The translations under genes and the position numbers were made by a program. The notes beneath the pieces are model-generated. The model searched no databases and was not told where the DNA came from. It worked only from the letters and a program-made list of their open reading frames with translations. This document shows, one piece after another, positions 12,201 through 21,600 of a DNA stretch of 64,000 nt. The stretch is taken from positions 3,963,604 to 4,027,603 of the forward strand of contig KL647288.1 in NCBI GenBank assembly GCA_000727475.1. The letters run 5' to 3'. Source of the DNA: Sarcocystis neurona. Its lineage: Eukaryota; Apicomplexa; Conoidasida; Eucoccidiorida; Sarcocystidae. Within the stretch, counting starts at the first letter, position 1. The number at the start of each line of letters is the position of its first letter.

Positions 12201-14641
12201 AGTCCCTTGAGACAGACAGCAAAGTCCCGTTTTCCCCTGCTGCTGCTCGCTAGCCTCCAAGCAACGTAAAGCGCCTCCTGCGCAGACAGTTGCTCTTCTT
12301 CACGCCCCTCTTCCACTGCAGCTGCAGCAGCAGCAGCACGAAGCGCTGCAGCAGCTGCACGTACTCGTTCAGATGCTGCATTGCTCGCCACCTCGCTGGT
12401 GCTGCTTTGGCGTTCTTCTGGTTTTCGTATTTCTTCTCCGACTTCTCCTTTTGGCACAGGCCGGCCAGTCGGTCTCTCGTTCAGCGTACTGTCTTCGATA
12501 TCTGCAGTAGTATCTGTTGGTGGAGAGCGGGCTGCTGCCGTTGCTTGCTCTTCTCGTGTTGTCTTATGCCCGCCATTCTCGGCGCCGTGCTGCTGCTGTT
12601 CCTGCTGAAGCAGCATCGCATCTTTTAAGTGCTGCTGCAGAAGCTGCTGCTGCTCCTTTACGCGCTGCCACCGCTGCTGACGCTGCTTCTTCTGCGAATG
12701 TTGTTGTTGCTGTTGTATGAACCTTCGCCTCTTGGAGCCCAGAGGCGCACCAGGAAAACGAGGCAGCCACTGCTGGTGCGGGGCATTAAACAACTCATCC
12801 AAACGCGATATGCATGCGCGTAAGGCCTGGCTTCTCTGCTCTGCTTCTGCGGCTCTTCGTCGTCTTTCCTCTTCCTGTGCACTGCCGCCGCTGCTGCTGC
12901 TTCCGCTTGCTTCTCCTTGTCTTCGATCTTCCCCTGCACGCCGCTCCTGCTGTGCGGCGCCTCCCGCTGCTGCAGCGCGTACCCCGGTCTGACGGAGGCG
13001 ATGCGCTGCAGTGACACCAGCAACACCGCTGCCACTCGACAGCGCAGCACGCAAATTGCTGCTATTGTCGCTGCTGCTGCTCAAGGGGGAAAGCGACGGA
13101 GCAGATTCTAACGACGATGAAGCTTGCATGTACAAATGTTGCAGCTGCTGCAGCTTCTTACGGTGAACCACGCGACCCAACGAGAAATCTGCTGCTGTCT
13201 TTCTCCCCCTGAGAACCTCAGAAAACGCGGCGGCAGCAGCAGCCTCTGCGGTGGCCGTATGAGCACCTGTACCAGAGGCAGTGGCACCGCTGTCTGCGAC
13301 CAACGCACCAACCGCAGCAACACCACTACTACTGCTACTACTAAGACTATTACTATGGGAGGCAGCAATATGCGATGCAGAAGCAAAATTACCAGCGGTG
13401 GAACACAAGAAGCAAGCCCGTTGCGTTAGAGTGCGTAGAATGGATAGCGGCAAGTGTCGGAGTTTCCTTGCAGCACCAGAAGCGAACGAGGTCGCTGTGG
13501 GTTGCGGTTGCGGAGGCGCTGAAATAGCGCGCGTACGACACCGGAACCAATTTGAACACAGCCAGCAGCAGCGTCTCAAACGGCCGCACCAAGAGCAGTT
13601 GCTTGAATGCTTCCTAGAAAGAAAATGCTCCTGCTGTGCTTCGGGCAATGCAGCAGCAGGAGCACGAGACATGGCACGCGCTGCGTGGGTCGCTCCCATA
13701 AACGGAGTTGTCAGAAAAGGTAAGGCTACATACATTCTTTTTCTGCTTCCTGCAGCATACCCCACATTCCTGCTGCTGCTGCAACAGCAACTGCAGCCAA
13801 CAGGAGGGCTACAAGGCGCACTGCTGCAAGTGCTGCCTCCTGCAGTTGTTGTATGACCCCTGCTGGTGGTCGTGAAGAATCGTCCTCGTCTGCCCTCGAA
13901 GCACGTACACGCAGAAACGACGTCGCCGCTGTTGTTGCCCTGCCGCCCCGAGCGCGCGGTGATAACGCCCGGCACGAGGCTGCTGGTGTACTTGCTGATC
14001 GCGCACCCGCTGCTCCTGTCCAAACATTTGCTGTCAGTGCTGTTGCGCGGATTACCGGCATCGGAACGGTGTCCACGGCTGCGCCGCCTGCTGCTGCTTG
14101 TGTGACAACTGCCGGCATTCCCGCTGCTGTTGCTTCTGGGAGTGTATCTGCTGCCGCTACCGATGGTGGTGCTGCTGCTGATCGGGTGGTGTTCAAGAAA
14201 AGCAGAGTCACTGCTCCAGGATAGAGCGCAGGTGCTACGCGAAGCACCTGGACGGTAGAGCGGGCCGCCGCTGCTGCAGCAACATCGTAACAAGTACTGT
14301 CGTCGTAAAGGGTCTTTAGGTGTACGTACACCCCGTGTGACAAGCTGCTCAATCTGGTCTCCTGCATTGTCATCCCCTCCCAATGTGCCGGCCTTCTGGC
14401 CGCATGAGCTGCAGCGACATCGTAGCAGCAGCTCACAGACGCTTCCTCTGCCCTCCAGCAGCAGCTGCGCCAAAGGCTGTTGGTAACAAGCACCAACAAC
14501 ACCAACGGGGAAGGCTAGAAACCGATTCACACGTGCCTGCCGCTGCCGCAGCTGCTGCTGACGCAGTAAGGGACTGCTACTACTTAGCAGTTTCCCTGTC
14601 AACACGCACAGCTTCTCCATCTTTGGCAGCCTGGAACACAT
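6..14641 (-). CDS. PPR-like helical-repeat protein, multi-exon gene, continues past left edge
   Basis: Split gene read on the minus strand. Proposed exons: 14641-14330, 14247-13734, 13609-13393, 13289-12098, 9774-9641, 7892-7797, 7210-7093, 4178-3963, 1754-1408, 207-6. Every junction keeps phase and the sum is 3348 bases (1116 codons). Several exons carry 35-residue PPR-type helical pairs, for example LLDTARAANRPQDVRKYFSL (9.7 kb), VYQDADSMGVPLPPAGHVLL (4.1 kb) and MRLRRDGVRLGL (1.7 kb). PPR proteins bind organellar RNA, so a mitochondrial or apicoplast RNA-processing role is likely but is inferred from the family only. Large Gln/Ala/Ser inserts sit in the 12-13.3 kb exon. The last visible exon ends at a GTAAG donor at bases 5-1, so the C-terminus lies outside the window. 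The exons at 7.9, 7.2 and 13.29 kb are the least certain. An OPR/RAP-type protein is the main alternative. Confidence 0.6.
208..1407. repeat. Intronic CAG-triplet region
   Basis: The plus strand is dense in CAG, AGC and GCA triplets with purine-rich patches (700-950). In the sense of the minus-strand gene this is CTG, the usual intronic orientation here. No exon with splice support was found on either strand. Confidence 0.6.
1408..1754 (-). CDS. PPR-like exon with Gln-rich insert
   Basis: Starts after a GAATGCGCAG acceptor with MRLRRDGVRLGLQQV, then a helix HALLHVAWLRWALHRY, then a Gln-rich insert and REACIRNIVAATCFSE. An in-frame TGA follows at once, but the bases AAAC/GTGAGA form a good donor that removes it. 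The exon starting at 207 continues in the matching phase, so I treat this as internal rather than terminal. On the plus strand the triplets switch from CTG inside this exon to CAG immediately outside it. Confidence 0.5.
1755..3962. other. Intron with scattered microsatellite
   Basis: Lies between two phase-matched exons of the minus-strand gene. It holds short TATATA and ACATATATGT runs (1980-1995, 2695-2760, 2945-2965) and no coding signal that I can support. Confidence 0.5.
3963..4178 (-). CDS. PPR-like exon with VYQDADSMGVPLPP motif
   Basis: This 72-codon exon lies between a strong CTGCTTTTTCAG acceptor and a GAG/GTGGGC donor, phase 0 at both ends. It encodes a PPR-type linker and helix (DSMGVPLPPAGHVLLLEEIL) followed by a Gln/Leu-rich low-complexity segment and AYVAEDLLLTGCCVE. 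The last helix runs on smoothly into MRLRRDGVRLGLQQV of the next exon at 1754, which supports the join. Confidence 0.55.
4179..7092. repeat. Microsatellite-rich intron (TATACGTA / TACATACA)
   Basis: Composed largely of interleaved TATA, TACGTA, TGTACA and TACATACA words, with pure TA/CA runs at 5535-5600 and 5700-5740. The 304-codon plus-strand ORF at 5985-6899 is Tyr/Cys/Val/His-rich because it translates this repeat. It has no domain, and I do not accept it as a gene. Confidence 0.55.
7093..7892 (-). CDS. Two tentative PPR-like exons (7892-7797 and 7210-7093)
   Basis: The first exon begins after a TCAGACAG acceptor and ends in TCTTG/GTAAAA; it contains VTAYHELLFSYSW, a typical PPR helix-A spacing. 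The second begins after AGAAG and ends before GTACTA; it contains DAAGVPAVQRR and RELAVALRTW. Both are short GC-rich islands in otherwise TATA/TACGTA-rich DNA. Their phases (1 base in and 2 out; 1 in and 0 out) are exactly what is needed to join the flanking, better supported exons. No similarity search was possible, so the exact borders are inferred. Confidence 0.35.
7988..9500. repeat. Intronic CAG triplet tract
   Basis: About 1.5 kb of CAG/GCA/AGC triplets on the plus strand, hence CTG in the sense of the surrounding minus-strand gene. It produces long ORFs in several frames on both strands at once, all of low complexity. Confidence 0.6.
9641..9774 (-). CDS. PPR motif exon of the minus-strand helical-repeat gene
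   Basis: This 134-nt exon follows a GCCGCAG acceptor and ends in CACTG/GTACAA. It encodes LLEVFDCFLSRPP, then FALLDTARAANRPQDVRKYF, then SLMRQHW, the clearest PPR helix pair in the gene. It is an island of ordinary codon use inside about 2.5 kb of intronic CAG triplets (CAG on the plus strand, so CTG in the sense of the gene). It starts in phase 0, matching the end of the exon at 12098, and leaves two bases for the next exon. Confidence 0.65.
9780..10520. repeat. Intronic CAG tract with 24-bp tandem repeat
   Basis: Ala-type GCA/CAG triplets on the plus strand, giving a spurious 290-codon plus-strand ORF. Two exact 24-bp units containing GCATCAACAGCTTGGGG lie at 10018-10041 and 10042-10065, with a diverged third copy after them. 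In the minus-strand sense the tract is CTG. Confidence 0.6.
10521..12097. other. Remainder of PPR-like intron
   Basis: CAG triplets fade by 10.9 kb into TACGTA/TGTGTA microsatellite (10.9-12.06 kb). No exon with splice support was seen. Confidence 0.4.
12098..14641 (-). CDS. PPR-like gene, first four exons (N-terminal half)
   Basis: Exon 1 (14641-14330) starts at ATG and ends at a GTACGT donor. Exon 2 starts at 14247 after a CCAG acceptor with a pyrimidine tract, in a different frame. It contains an Ala/Val-rich hydrophobic stretch (about AALAAVRLVALLLAAVAVA) that could be a membrane helix, and ends at a GTATGT donor at 13733. Exon 3 (13609-13393) follows a TTTTCTTTCTAG-type acceptor, encodes FKQLLLVRPFETLLLAVFK and ends at GTAATT. 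Exon 4 ends at 12098 with CAG/GTACCA and encodes a long Gln/Glu/Ala insert followed by ALYVAWRLASSSRGKRDF. An 853-codon open frame crosses the whole region, but it runs through apparent introns in the wrong frame and I do not take it as a single exon. The exon 4 start at 13289 is tentative. Confidence 0.5.
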
Positions 14642-15771
14642 GTTCCATTATACGAAGACAGAGATATGTAAGCGGAGAGAAAGTGAAGTATATATATATA
14701 ATGTGGGTGGGAAGGTACATAGGAACGTGTGAAAAAGGTTCAACAAACAGGCGCATTCGTGTCAGTGGCCCGGCAAGCAATTGCGTAGAGGTTCACACGT
14801 TCTTCCGCCTAGCCGCCCACATGTGTATGCACGTGTTGTTACCTCGAAGAGGGCTGTGTGGTCCCTGCATGCAGTTCAAGCTTTTCTGCTGCTTCCCCGA
14901 GGGCTGCAGTACCACCAGTAATGGGTACTTTCTACGCTGCTGCAGCTGTCCCTCACAACAGAGTGCCGCCTCAGAGGCACCTGCACAACGACTTGCTGTG
15001 CTACCGCTTGTGCTGCAGGAGTGAGCAAATGAAACACTTGCTGCTGTACCACTGCTGGTCCTCCTGGGACGACTCCTGCATCGAGAGTCGCCTCTGGTGC
15101 GGATGATCTACGACTGTTGCTGCTGGTACTGGTGCTGCCGCTGCGGCTGCTGCCGTCGTTGCTGCTGTTGTCCCTGCGGCTCCTGTCGCCGCCGTTATTG
15201 TCGCTCGTGTTAGTATCGCTACTGCTTGGTACGCTGCTGCGGTCAGTGTCGCTGCTTTTGACAGGCCTGGCGCTGCTGCCGCGAATTTTTCTGTTGGTGG
15301 TACTGCTCCTTGTTTGTTTCCTCGATTCTCTCGCTCAGTAGCACCCGCCTACCCTTCTGGTGCCTCTGGTGCTGCTTTGTTGCTTAATCGGTTTCACTGC
15401 TGCGGGTGCACTTCTTTGAATGCTCTGCTGCTGGCCATGCCGAAGCAAAACGCGAACTCTCAGAAGTCGCGACGTGCTGTTCCAGCTGAGGTGGACGTAC
15501 TTCCGCCGGGCATGTCTGAGCGACACGCGCATGAGCGTGCTTGAGAGCAGGACGGCAGCTGCCCATTATTGTCTATGCAATATCTGTAGCATCCCTGGGC
15601 AACAGCTTCCAACCTACGCGCTGCTGCAGTTCTCCCCCGGCGTGGTGAACGTGCAGCCTCACGTGGTGGTTGCTCTTGGTCTGCCGGATGCAGCAGCAGT
15701 AACGCGTGCCGTGAGTCAGCCTGCTGCTTTTCACTACGTCCGCTGCTACAACGGGTGTGCTGCTTGCGTAG
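14642..15771. other. Region upstream of the PPR-like gene, CTG-rich
   Basis: Contains a short TATATATA run at 14689-14701 just upstream of the first PPR-like ATG, then CTG triplets on the plus strand from 14.88 kb. A plus-strand exon-like island at about 14951-15021 (VPHNRVPPQRHLHNDLLCYR, after CTGCTGCAG and ending at GTGAGC) may belong to the plus-strand candidate described at 15772-17015. The tract 15117-15341 translates as Leu/Ser runs and looks intronic. Confidence 0.3.
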
Positions 15772-17015
15772 GTTCGAAGATTTGAGTCTTGAAGAACTGC
15801 CGGCGTTAGAAAGCTGGGTGACAAAGAGTGCACTCGCTTCCTTCGTTCCTGCTCCTGCGTTACCTGTTTCTGCAACTGTCTGTCGTGTTCTGCACCTCTC
15901 TGCCCTTCATCCACTACTGCGTCTCCTGCTTCTTCTGGTGCTGTTGCTGCCGCTGTTGATTCTGCTCGTGCTGCGGCCCTTATGAGTGTTGCTGTGGGGC
16001 TGCTCGTCCATCTTTGTTGATACGCTCCACAAAGTTCGGCGCAGTGGTCCGTCCGTGGGCGGCAGCGGGTAGAAAACGTTTTCCCAAAACGTCCTTCTTA
16101 CGCCGTTTCCGTTGTTGAAAATGGTGGAACAGAAGGGTACCTGGCTGTGGGCTCTTGCTGATGTTGCAAGGTACAGGTTTTACAATTGCTTGCCGCTGCT
16201 GCCGAGCTGCGGGAACAGGTGCGCGACCCCTGCTGGCGCTCGACCTCTCCTCCCAGTCAACGAGACTCTGCTGCTGGTATGAAGCGTAGTTTCACCCGAG
16301 ACAAGGCCACGGCTGACACTGTTATTGTTGCTCGTCGTGATTGTCTCAGAAGGTGGTGGCGGTGGTGCTGCGGCTAGCAGGGGTGACCTGACTTTTCAAG
16401 ATTTGTTGCAGCTCGTCGCGATGCTCACCTGTAACGTGGTTGGTACTGCTGCTGCCGTTGCTGCTGATAGCAGGAAAACCTGATGTGTCGAACTTGGTGG
16501 CGCCGAGACAGCGGTGATTTCACTGCAGAGATCTTGGTGGTAGTGTCATTGTTGATACCGTTCGTCTGACCAGTGCGGACTACCATTCGTCTGGCTAATG
16601 CCGATGCTGACACCCCGAATCTGTACCGGATGCTGCTGCTGCTGTTCGCATTTAGGAAAAAAGGTGACAGTGCGCGCGCAGCTCCGCAGCAAGCGATGAT
16701 GTGTGTCCTGCTCTCGCAGCCACACGCAGGCGCAGAGGCGTCTCCTACCGAAGCTGCTTGGACTTACACCACGGAAGTTGTGCTCCTGTCGAGTATTCAA
16801 TTGTGATAGTGCGGCTGTTGCTGCTGCAGAATCTCAGCCCCTGGTGCGGTGCTGCTTCCCTGAACCCGACGCAGAGCGTTCGGTGTAAATACGCACCCAC
16901 GCGCTGACGAAATCCGCACACAGCTATTGCAACTCGTTGCGTACGGGATGCTGCCGGAGAATGCGCTTTTGCTAGTAGTGCTGAAACATCTTGTACAGAT
17001 GCTGAGGATGTGGTG
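15772..17015 (+). CDS. Possible plus-strand helical-repeat (OPR/RAP-like) gene, small exons
   Basis: Four exon-like islands join in phase: 15772-15817 (FEDLSLEELPALESW, after TAG, before GTGACA), 16133-16170 (GTWLWALADVA, before GTACAG), 16381-16430 (GDLTFQDLLQLVAMLT, before GTAACG) and about 16877-17010 (EIRTQLLQLVAYGM, then LPENALLLVVLKHLVQML). Joined, they give continuous amphipathic helices like those of OPR/RAP organellar RNA-binding proteins. The intervening DNA is CTG-rich on the plus strand, the orientation seen in introns of other genes here. However, the same bases also give plausible coding on the minus strand (for example DVSALLAKAHSP at 17.0 kb and EHDRQLQKQVTQEQERR at 15.9 kb), so the strand is unsettled. 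A possible final exon ends with TAA near 17269. Confidence 0.3.
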
Positions 17016-17276
17016 ATGCTGCAGTCTTGGAGGCTACTCTCCAAGGTATGCCCCTGCGGTGGATGCCCTCAGTGCAGCCTTCTGTGTGCAGCTCAGTTAC
17101 TGAAGATCGAGTATTGTTCATGGTTAACCCCTGCTCGGATTGCTGTCGCGCAAAATTCTCGAACTGCTCACGGTGTCCTTGCTGCTCGAGATCCTCTCGT
17201 GTAGCACAAGAGTACGCCACAAGACATGTCGAGTTGCTAGCCCCGGGGAGCGGCAATAATTTCTGCTAATACATAC

Positions 17277-18235
17277 CTACGGTGACTGGACCCCTCTGCA
17301 ATGCGGGATCTGACAGAACCGCAACCCCATACGCAACTAAGCAGAGATAATGCAGGCCAGAATCAGCCACACGCAGGGGGACCAACTTAGGGAGCACTAA
17401 CAAGAAATACCCTGCATAAGTTCGAGGCGCAGGAGCAGCAATAGAAGCAGCAAACGCAAAATCGGTAGCAGTGCAGGGGGGGCCCAGCAGCGGTGAAAGC
17501 GGGAGCACGGGTAGCAGCAGCTGGAGGAGGAGCGGTTCGGTGCAGACAGCAGCGGCCCCAGCAACAGCAGCAGCAGCAACGATCGCAGCGGACACACCCC
17601 GGGCAGTGTGTGGGGTAGGCCGGCAGCAAGCTGTCGGGACACGTCAAGGTGTAACTGTGTGTGTACCTGAAAATGTGTTCGAGCATGTGGACGCAAGAAA
17701 ACTACGTCACCTCGATGTGCACGTACGTGAACCTTCTTATAGCTATACATGTCTTCACATACTAATTATATACACGTAGATGTATGTCGTAAGTGCATGT
17801 CTTCAGCACGTGAACTAGAACCTGGAAACGTGGCCGTACTACACGAAGAAGAACCTCTAAAAAAAGTGCACCAACCCGCCGGGAGCCGCGACATGTACCG
17901 CCGCTGCAATTCGAACGCGACAGACCTCAGTACCTCTTGACCGACTTCTGCTGAATCACCTCTTCGTTTGCGTGAGTCCACACATGCTCACGATCTGCAA
18001 CTACGTAGGAAAGTAGACCTGCTATGCCTGTGCACCTGCACGCAAGCGTAAGTAGGAGATCGACCCGTGAAGATGGCAGGCTCATGATTTTTTGCAGCTA
18101 CACGTAGCAGTTGCAGGAAGCCTCTTCTGCAAGGAGTTGGGAGCCACGTTCCACATCAACTGATGCAAATCGAAAAGATATTGTGTGTCTTGGCGTTCCA
18201 CGTAATGGCCTCCGTGGTAGTAGCAGCCGTGAAGC
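17277..18235 (-). CDS. Helical-repeat protein gene, three phase-matched exons
   Basis: Exons 18235-18104 (after GTCTGTAG; contains YLFDLHQLMWNVAPNSLQKR), 17961-17855 (VLRSVAFELQRRYMSRLP, before GTTCTT) and 17396-17277 (LPKLVPLRVADSGLHYLCL, then VAYGVAVLSDPALQR) on the minus strand. Reading phase agrees at both joins. The peptide has the alternating helical pattern of OPR/RAP-type repeats, but no RAP domain is visible. The last exon either ends at TAG 17266-17268 or splices at a near-perfect GTAG/GTATGT donor. Upstream exons would lie above 18.24 kb, in microsatellite, and I could not find them. Plus-strand CAG at 17.46-17.60 kb is CTG in this gene's sense, consistent with an intron. Confidence 0.45.
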
Positions 18236-18532
18236 CTACAGACGCACGCACACGAATGCGTGCACACGCGCATGAATGCATGTATGTACGTACACTTGTA
18301 CACAAGTGTCTTACTATTTCTGTGTACATAGATACATATATCCGCCGTGTATGTACGTACGCGTGTGCACAAAATGTGTTACTCCTTCTGTGTACGTACA
18401 TATATATATATATATATGTCCGCCTCTGAGCAAATGAGCGTGGATGTGTCAATGTAAGTACACATACGCATAGAGGTGTATTTGTGCGCAGCCACGTGTA
18501 CACATATACACAACGCCGACCCATCCACCCAC

Positions 18533-18580
<48 letters not shown>

Positions 18581-18600
18581 CACTGTAATCTGTACTAGGG
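18236..18600. repeat. Microsatellite cluster with (CA)n run
   Basis: A diverged tandem duplication of about 80 bp (two copies of CTTCTGTGTAC followed by a TATATA run and TCCGCC, 18305-18425) is followed by an uninterrupted (CA)n run of about 43 bases at 18536-18578. Confidence 0.7.
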
Positions 18601-21600
18601 CTTAAATGCGTCTAATAAGAGGTAAGGGGCTGAACAAAAATACCCTAGATCAACTCAGCGTACACCGTAAGGAACGGAGTACGTCGTGTACAGCTACTAC
18701 TACTACGGAGTACGAGTTCCAGTAGTACTTTTATTTATACTGAGTTAGCCGCAACGTTATTCTTGCATTTTAATGTGAAATGCGAGATACTTATGGATTA
18801 CGTATGCATAGTGGCCCGACTCGGTCACTTTGCCGCGCTTAAGTACATGTAGAACCCCTCAAGAACATCTGCTTCCGAAAACAACTTAAGCTGCGGACTG
18901 CATTATTTCTGACGTTCCCTGGTGATGGATGTGGGACAGGCGCTGAGATATACATCACCTGCGTACTCTAAAGCCCGCGCTTGACGCAATATAGGGACTG
19001 AAATATCTATTGCGTTGCCTTGCCCTTTCACTTCCGGAGCCCTCGGCACTCTCAACCTTTCATTGAGTAGCGTATTCGCACCAAGAGAACTCTTAATAGT
19101 TCGTGATCACCCGTGGTTTCAAAAGCCGTAAATCTAGCTGCCGATTTCAGGTCGTTCCTGTGCCTGTGCTGCTGGCGCACGAAGGTATAAGTGCGCGCGT
19201 GCGCAGGTCCGTTTGCCTCGAATACCATGAAGGAATTATACTTTTCCGTGGTTTCGTACAATGAGTGGTCGGTAGGATAGCATTATCCCTAGAGGCTTAA
19301 AGCACTGAGCACAAACCATTGACAAGAGCAGACGCCGGTGGAAGGCAGCCATCAGCCCTGTGGATTACGTGTTGCAAAAGCGAGATAGTGCAAGCCAAGT
19401 GGAACCGCGTATCCGTTTCATGCGCGGAGCGGTCTCGTCCTCCCTCTTTCCTGGTCGTACGAACCAGGAAGACAGAAAATGTCTTCTCCTTTCTTTGTGT
19501 GTGTTGCAAGAAGCATGATACTCACCTTTCCCGCCCTCAGCGCTCTGTCCACCGGTTTGTGGTGTGTCAACCTCCTGTGTTTGCCTGCGTGTTTGTGTAC
19601 GTAGCGAGCGTTAAGCCGGAGTCGAGCCTCTCTCATTCGAGTCATTTTTGCGTGCATTGAGGTTTCTCGTATGAAGCGCTTCTACTCTTGCCTTCCTCAT
19701 GCCCATGTGTATGTGCGTGTGTGTAAAGAGTTTGAAACGTAAAAACGTCCTTTTCTTTGCCTATGAGAGGCTGTTTTGTCGTGGTTTCCTTGTGCGCTTC
19801 GCCGAAGTCGTCCGTTCGCTACTTTGATGATGTAACGGAAAAACGGGATTTTCCTACAAGCGTCTAGATATGCATAGTTCAGTTGTTTGGTGCTCAAGGT
19901 TTCCCCACAATATGTGTATATTCGTCTGCGTGTGCAACGTAGAACCCAAAGTCGGCGTTGACGAGCGCATGCCCACCGCAGATATTTATTTATCTATCCC
20001 TCTTCTGCGAATTCGAGGGCGAGCGATAAAAGACGTTACAACTAGTGAATTACTAGGTATCCTCACCAGTGTCTCTGCCGTTGTGTGTGTGGGTGAGTGT
20101 GCACGTGAAGACCTTGGTTAGGTACTTCGCCTCCACCTTTTTTCGTGGAGAATTGTTGGATGCGCAAGACACTTAGTATCATTTTCAATATTCCACCCTG
20201 TTGCTCGTATACAGCAGGCCGCGTACATAGTGACGTCGCCGTAACTCCGGCTGATGGAGGGGAGTGTAATTCCATGTACGCTTTTCCTCATTCGCCCCGT
20301 CCTTTGAGCCCTCTGTACAAAATGTTGCGCAGCAGAATGGTGTGGGTACATCCGAAGTCAAACGATGCACAAATACGTGCATTCAGCTGTGAAGAGGGAG
20401 AAAGATACTATCTTGTTTACACTTCGCAGATGACGGTGTGAACAGGGAAGATGCACCACATGCTCCAGGTATATTGGAGTCTCCCGAAACCTTTTCCGAG
20501 CGCACCTTATTAGCTTTCGTAGACTCTTCCTTCCCACGCCTGTGCTGGTTGGTGCAGCAAACCATCTTTTTATGACAGTGTAGAAGATGCCGCTGTGCCC
20601 TAGGAGGGCTACACCTCTGTGTCAAGAGTTCTGCACAACGTAAAGCACACCTAGTACCCGGAATATGAAGAACCCTCCAGGCTCATACACCTCCAGCATT
20701 CACGCCGCGGGTTTATTGCGGAAACACAGGCGTAACATCAGGTATGGTAGAGCTACTCTATTAAAAACTCTCGTGCTACTCCAGGCACACATAAGAGGAG
20801 CGTTGTTCTCATGCACACCACGCCCGCGCTTCGACGTGGTGCCGATGGCCTTGGCGTACGCTTGTCTCGTGTGCAGCTTTGCAGACAGAGGCCCCTCAGT
20901 GTCGCGACCATCCATTTTCAGTGGGATATCCGACCACATTTCTGTATTCTACTTCTTCTTCTCGCATTCCATGGCAATTCCCACCCTATGCGTATCTTTT
21001 CCTCTCGTTTGACCGAATAAACGATGAATAAGAGGTCCTCCCCTAACGTGGCTCGCTTCCCGTAACTGTGTTTTCCCACTTCCTACGTTGGAGGCATTCT
21101 TCCAGAGCCTTTACCAAATGCTCTCCCCTTTCCTCTCTCACGCGCTGGTGTATGCTTCTTCCCATGCTTTTGCCACCTTGATTATGTTTGAAATCTTTCC
21201 TCACTGAGAAGATCTCCTTTGCATTATTTAGTAGTGTTCCCGCACTCGGGACTGCGGGAGCGCACCGCAACGTCTCGCCCTGCTGTCCGCAATTGTGTGT
21301 GCCTCACTTTTCCTTCGTAGTCCTTTTGGGATGGTATGCTTCACTGTCGACTTTCCTCTCTTTGAAATGCGTGAAGTCTTCTCGTTTTGTGGTGCTCCTC
21401 TCGTGCGTACCGCAAAATAGCCTTTGCCGCGACGCCCTTCAAGAATCTCCGCACGGTTTCGTGAAAATTTCGCGCAGGTGTCTTCGTTTTCCCACTGCGT
21501 TCCTCTTCGCTGTGTGTCCCATTTCGTGTTTCCATTTGCTCACCTGCTGCACAGTACTGCGTCCCAGTGGATCACGGTGGTCACCGAAGTAAGAACCCTT

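Noticed and set aside
12099..14641. Single 853-codon minus-strand exon
   Set aside because: The frame is open because of triplets, but better coding in other frames with strong splice sites at 14330, 14247, 13734, 13609 and 13393 shows it crosses introns.
15573..15730. Plus-strand frame PTYALLQFSPGVVNVQPHVV
   Set aside because: Protein-like, but its donor phase does not match the next plus-strand island at 15772 and the minus-strand frame is equally open; left out of the model.
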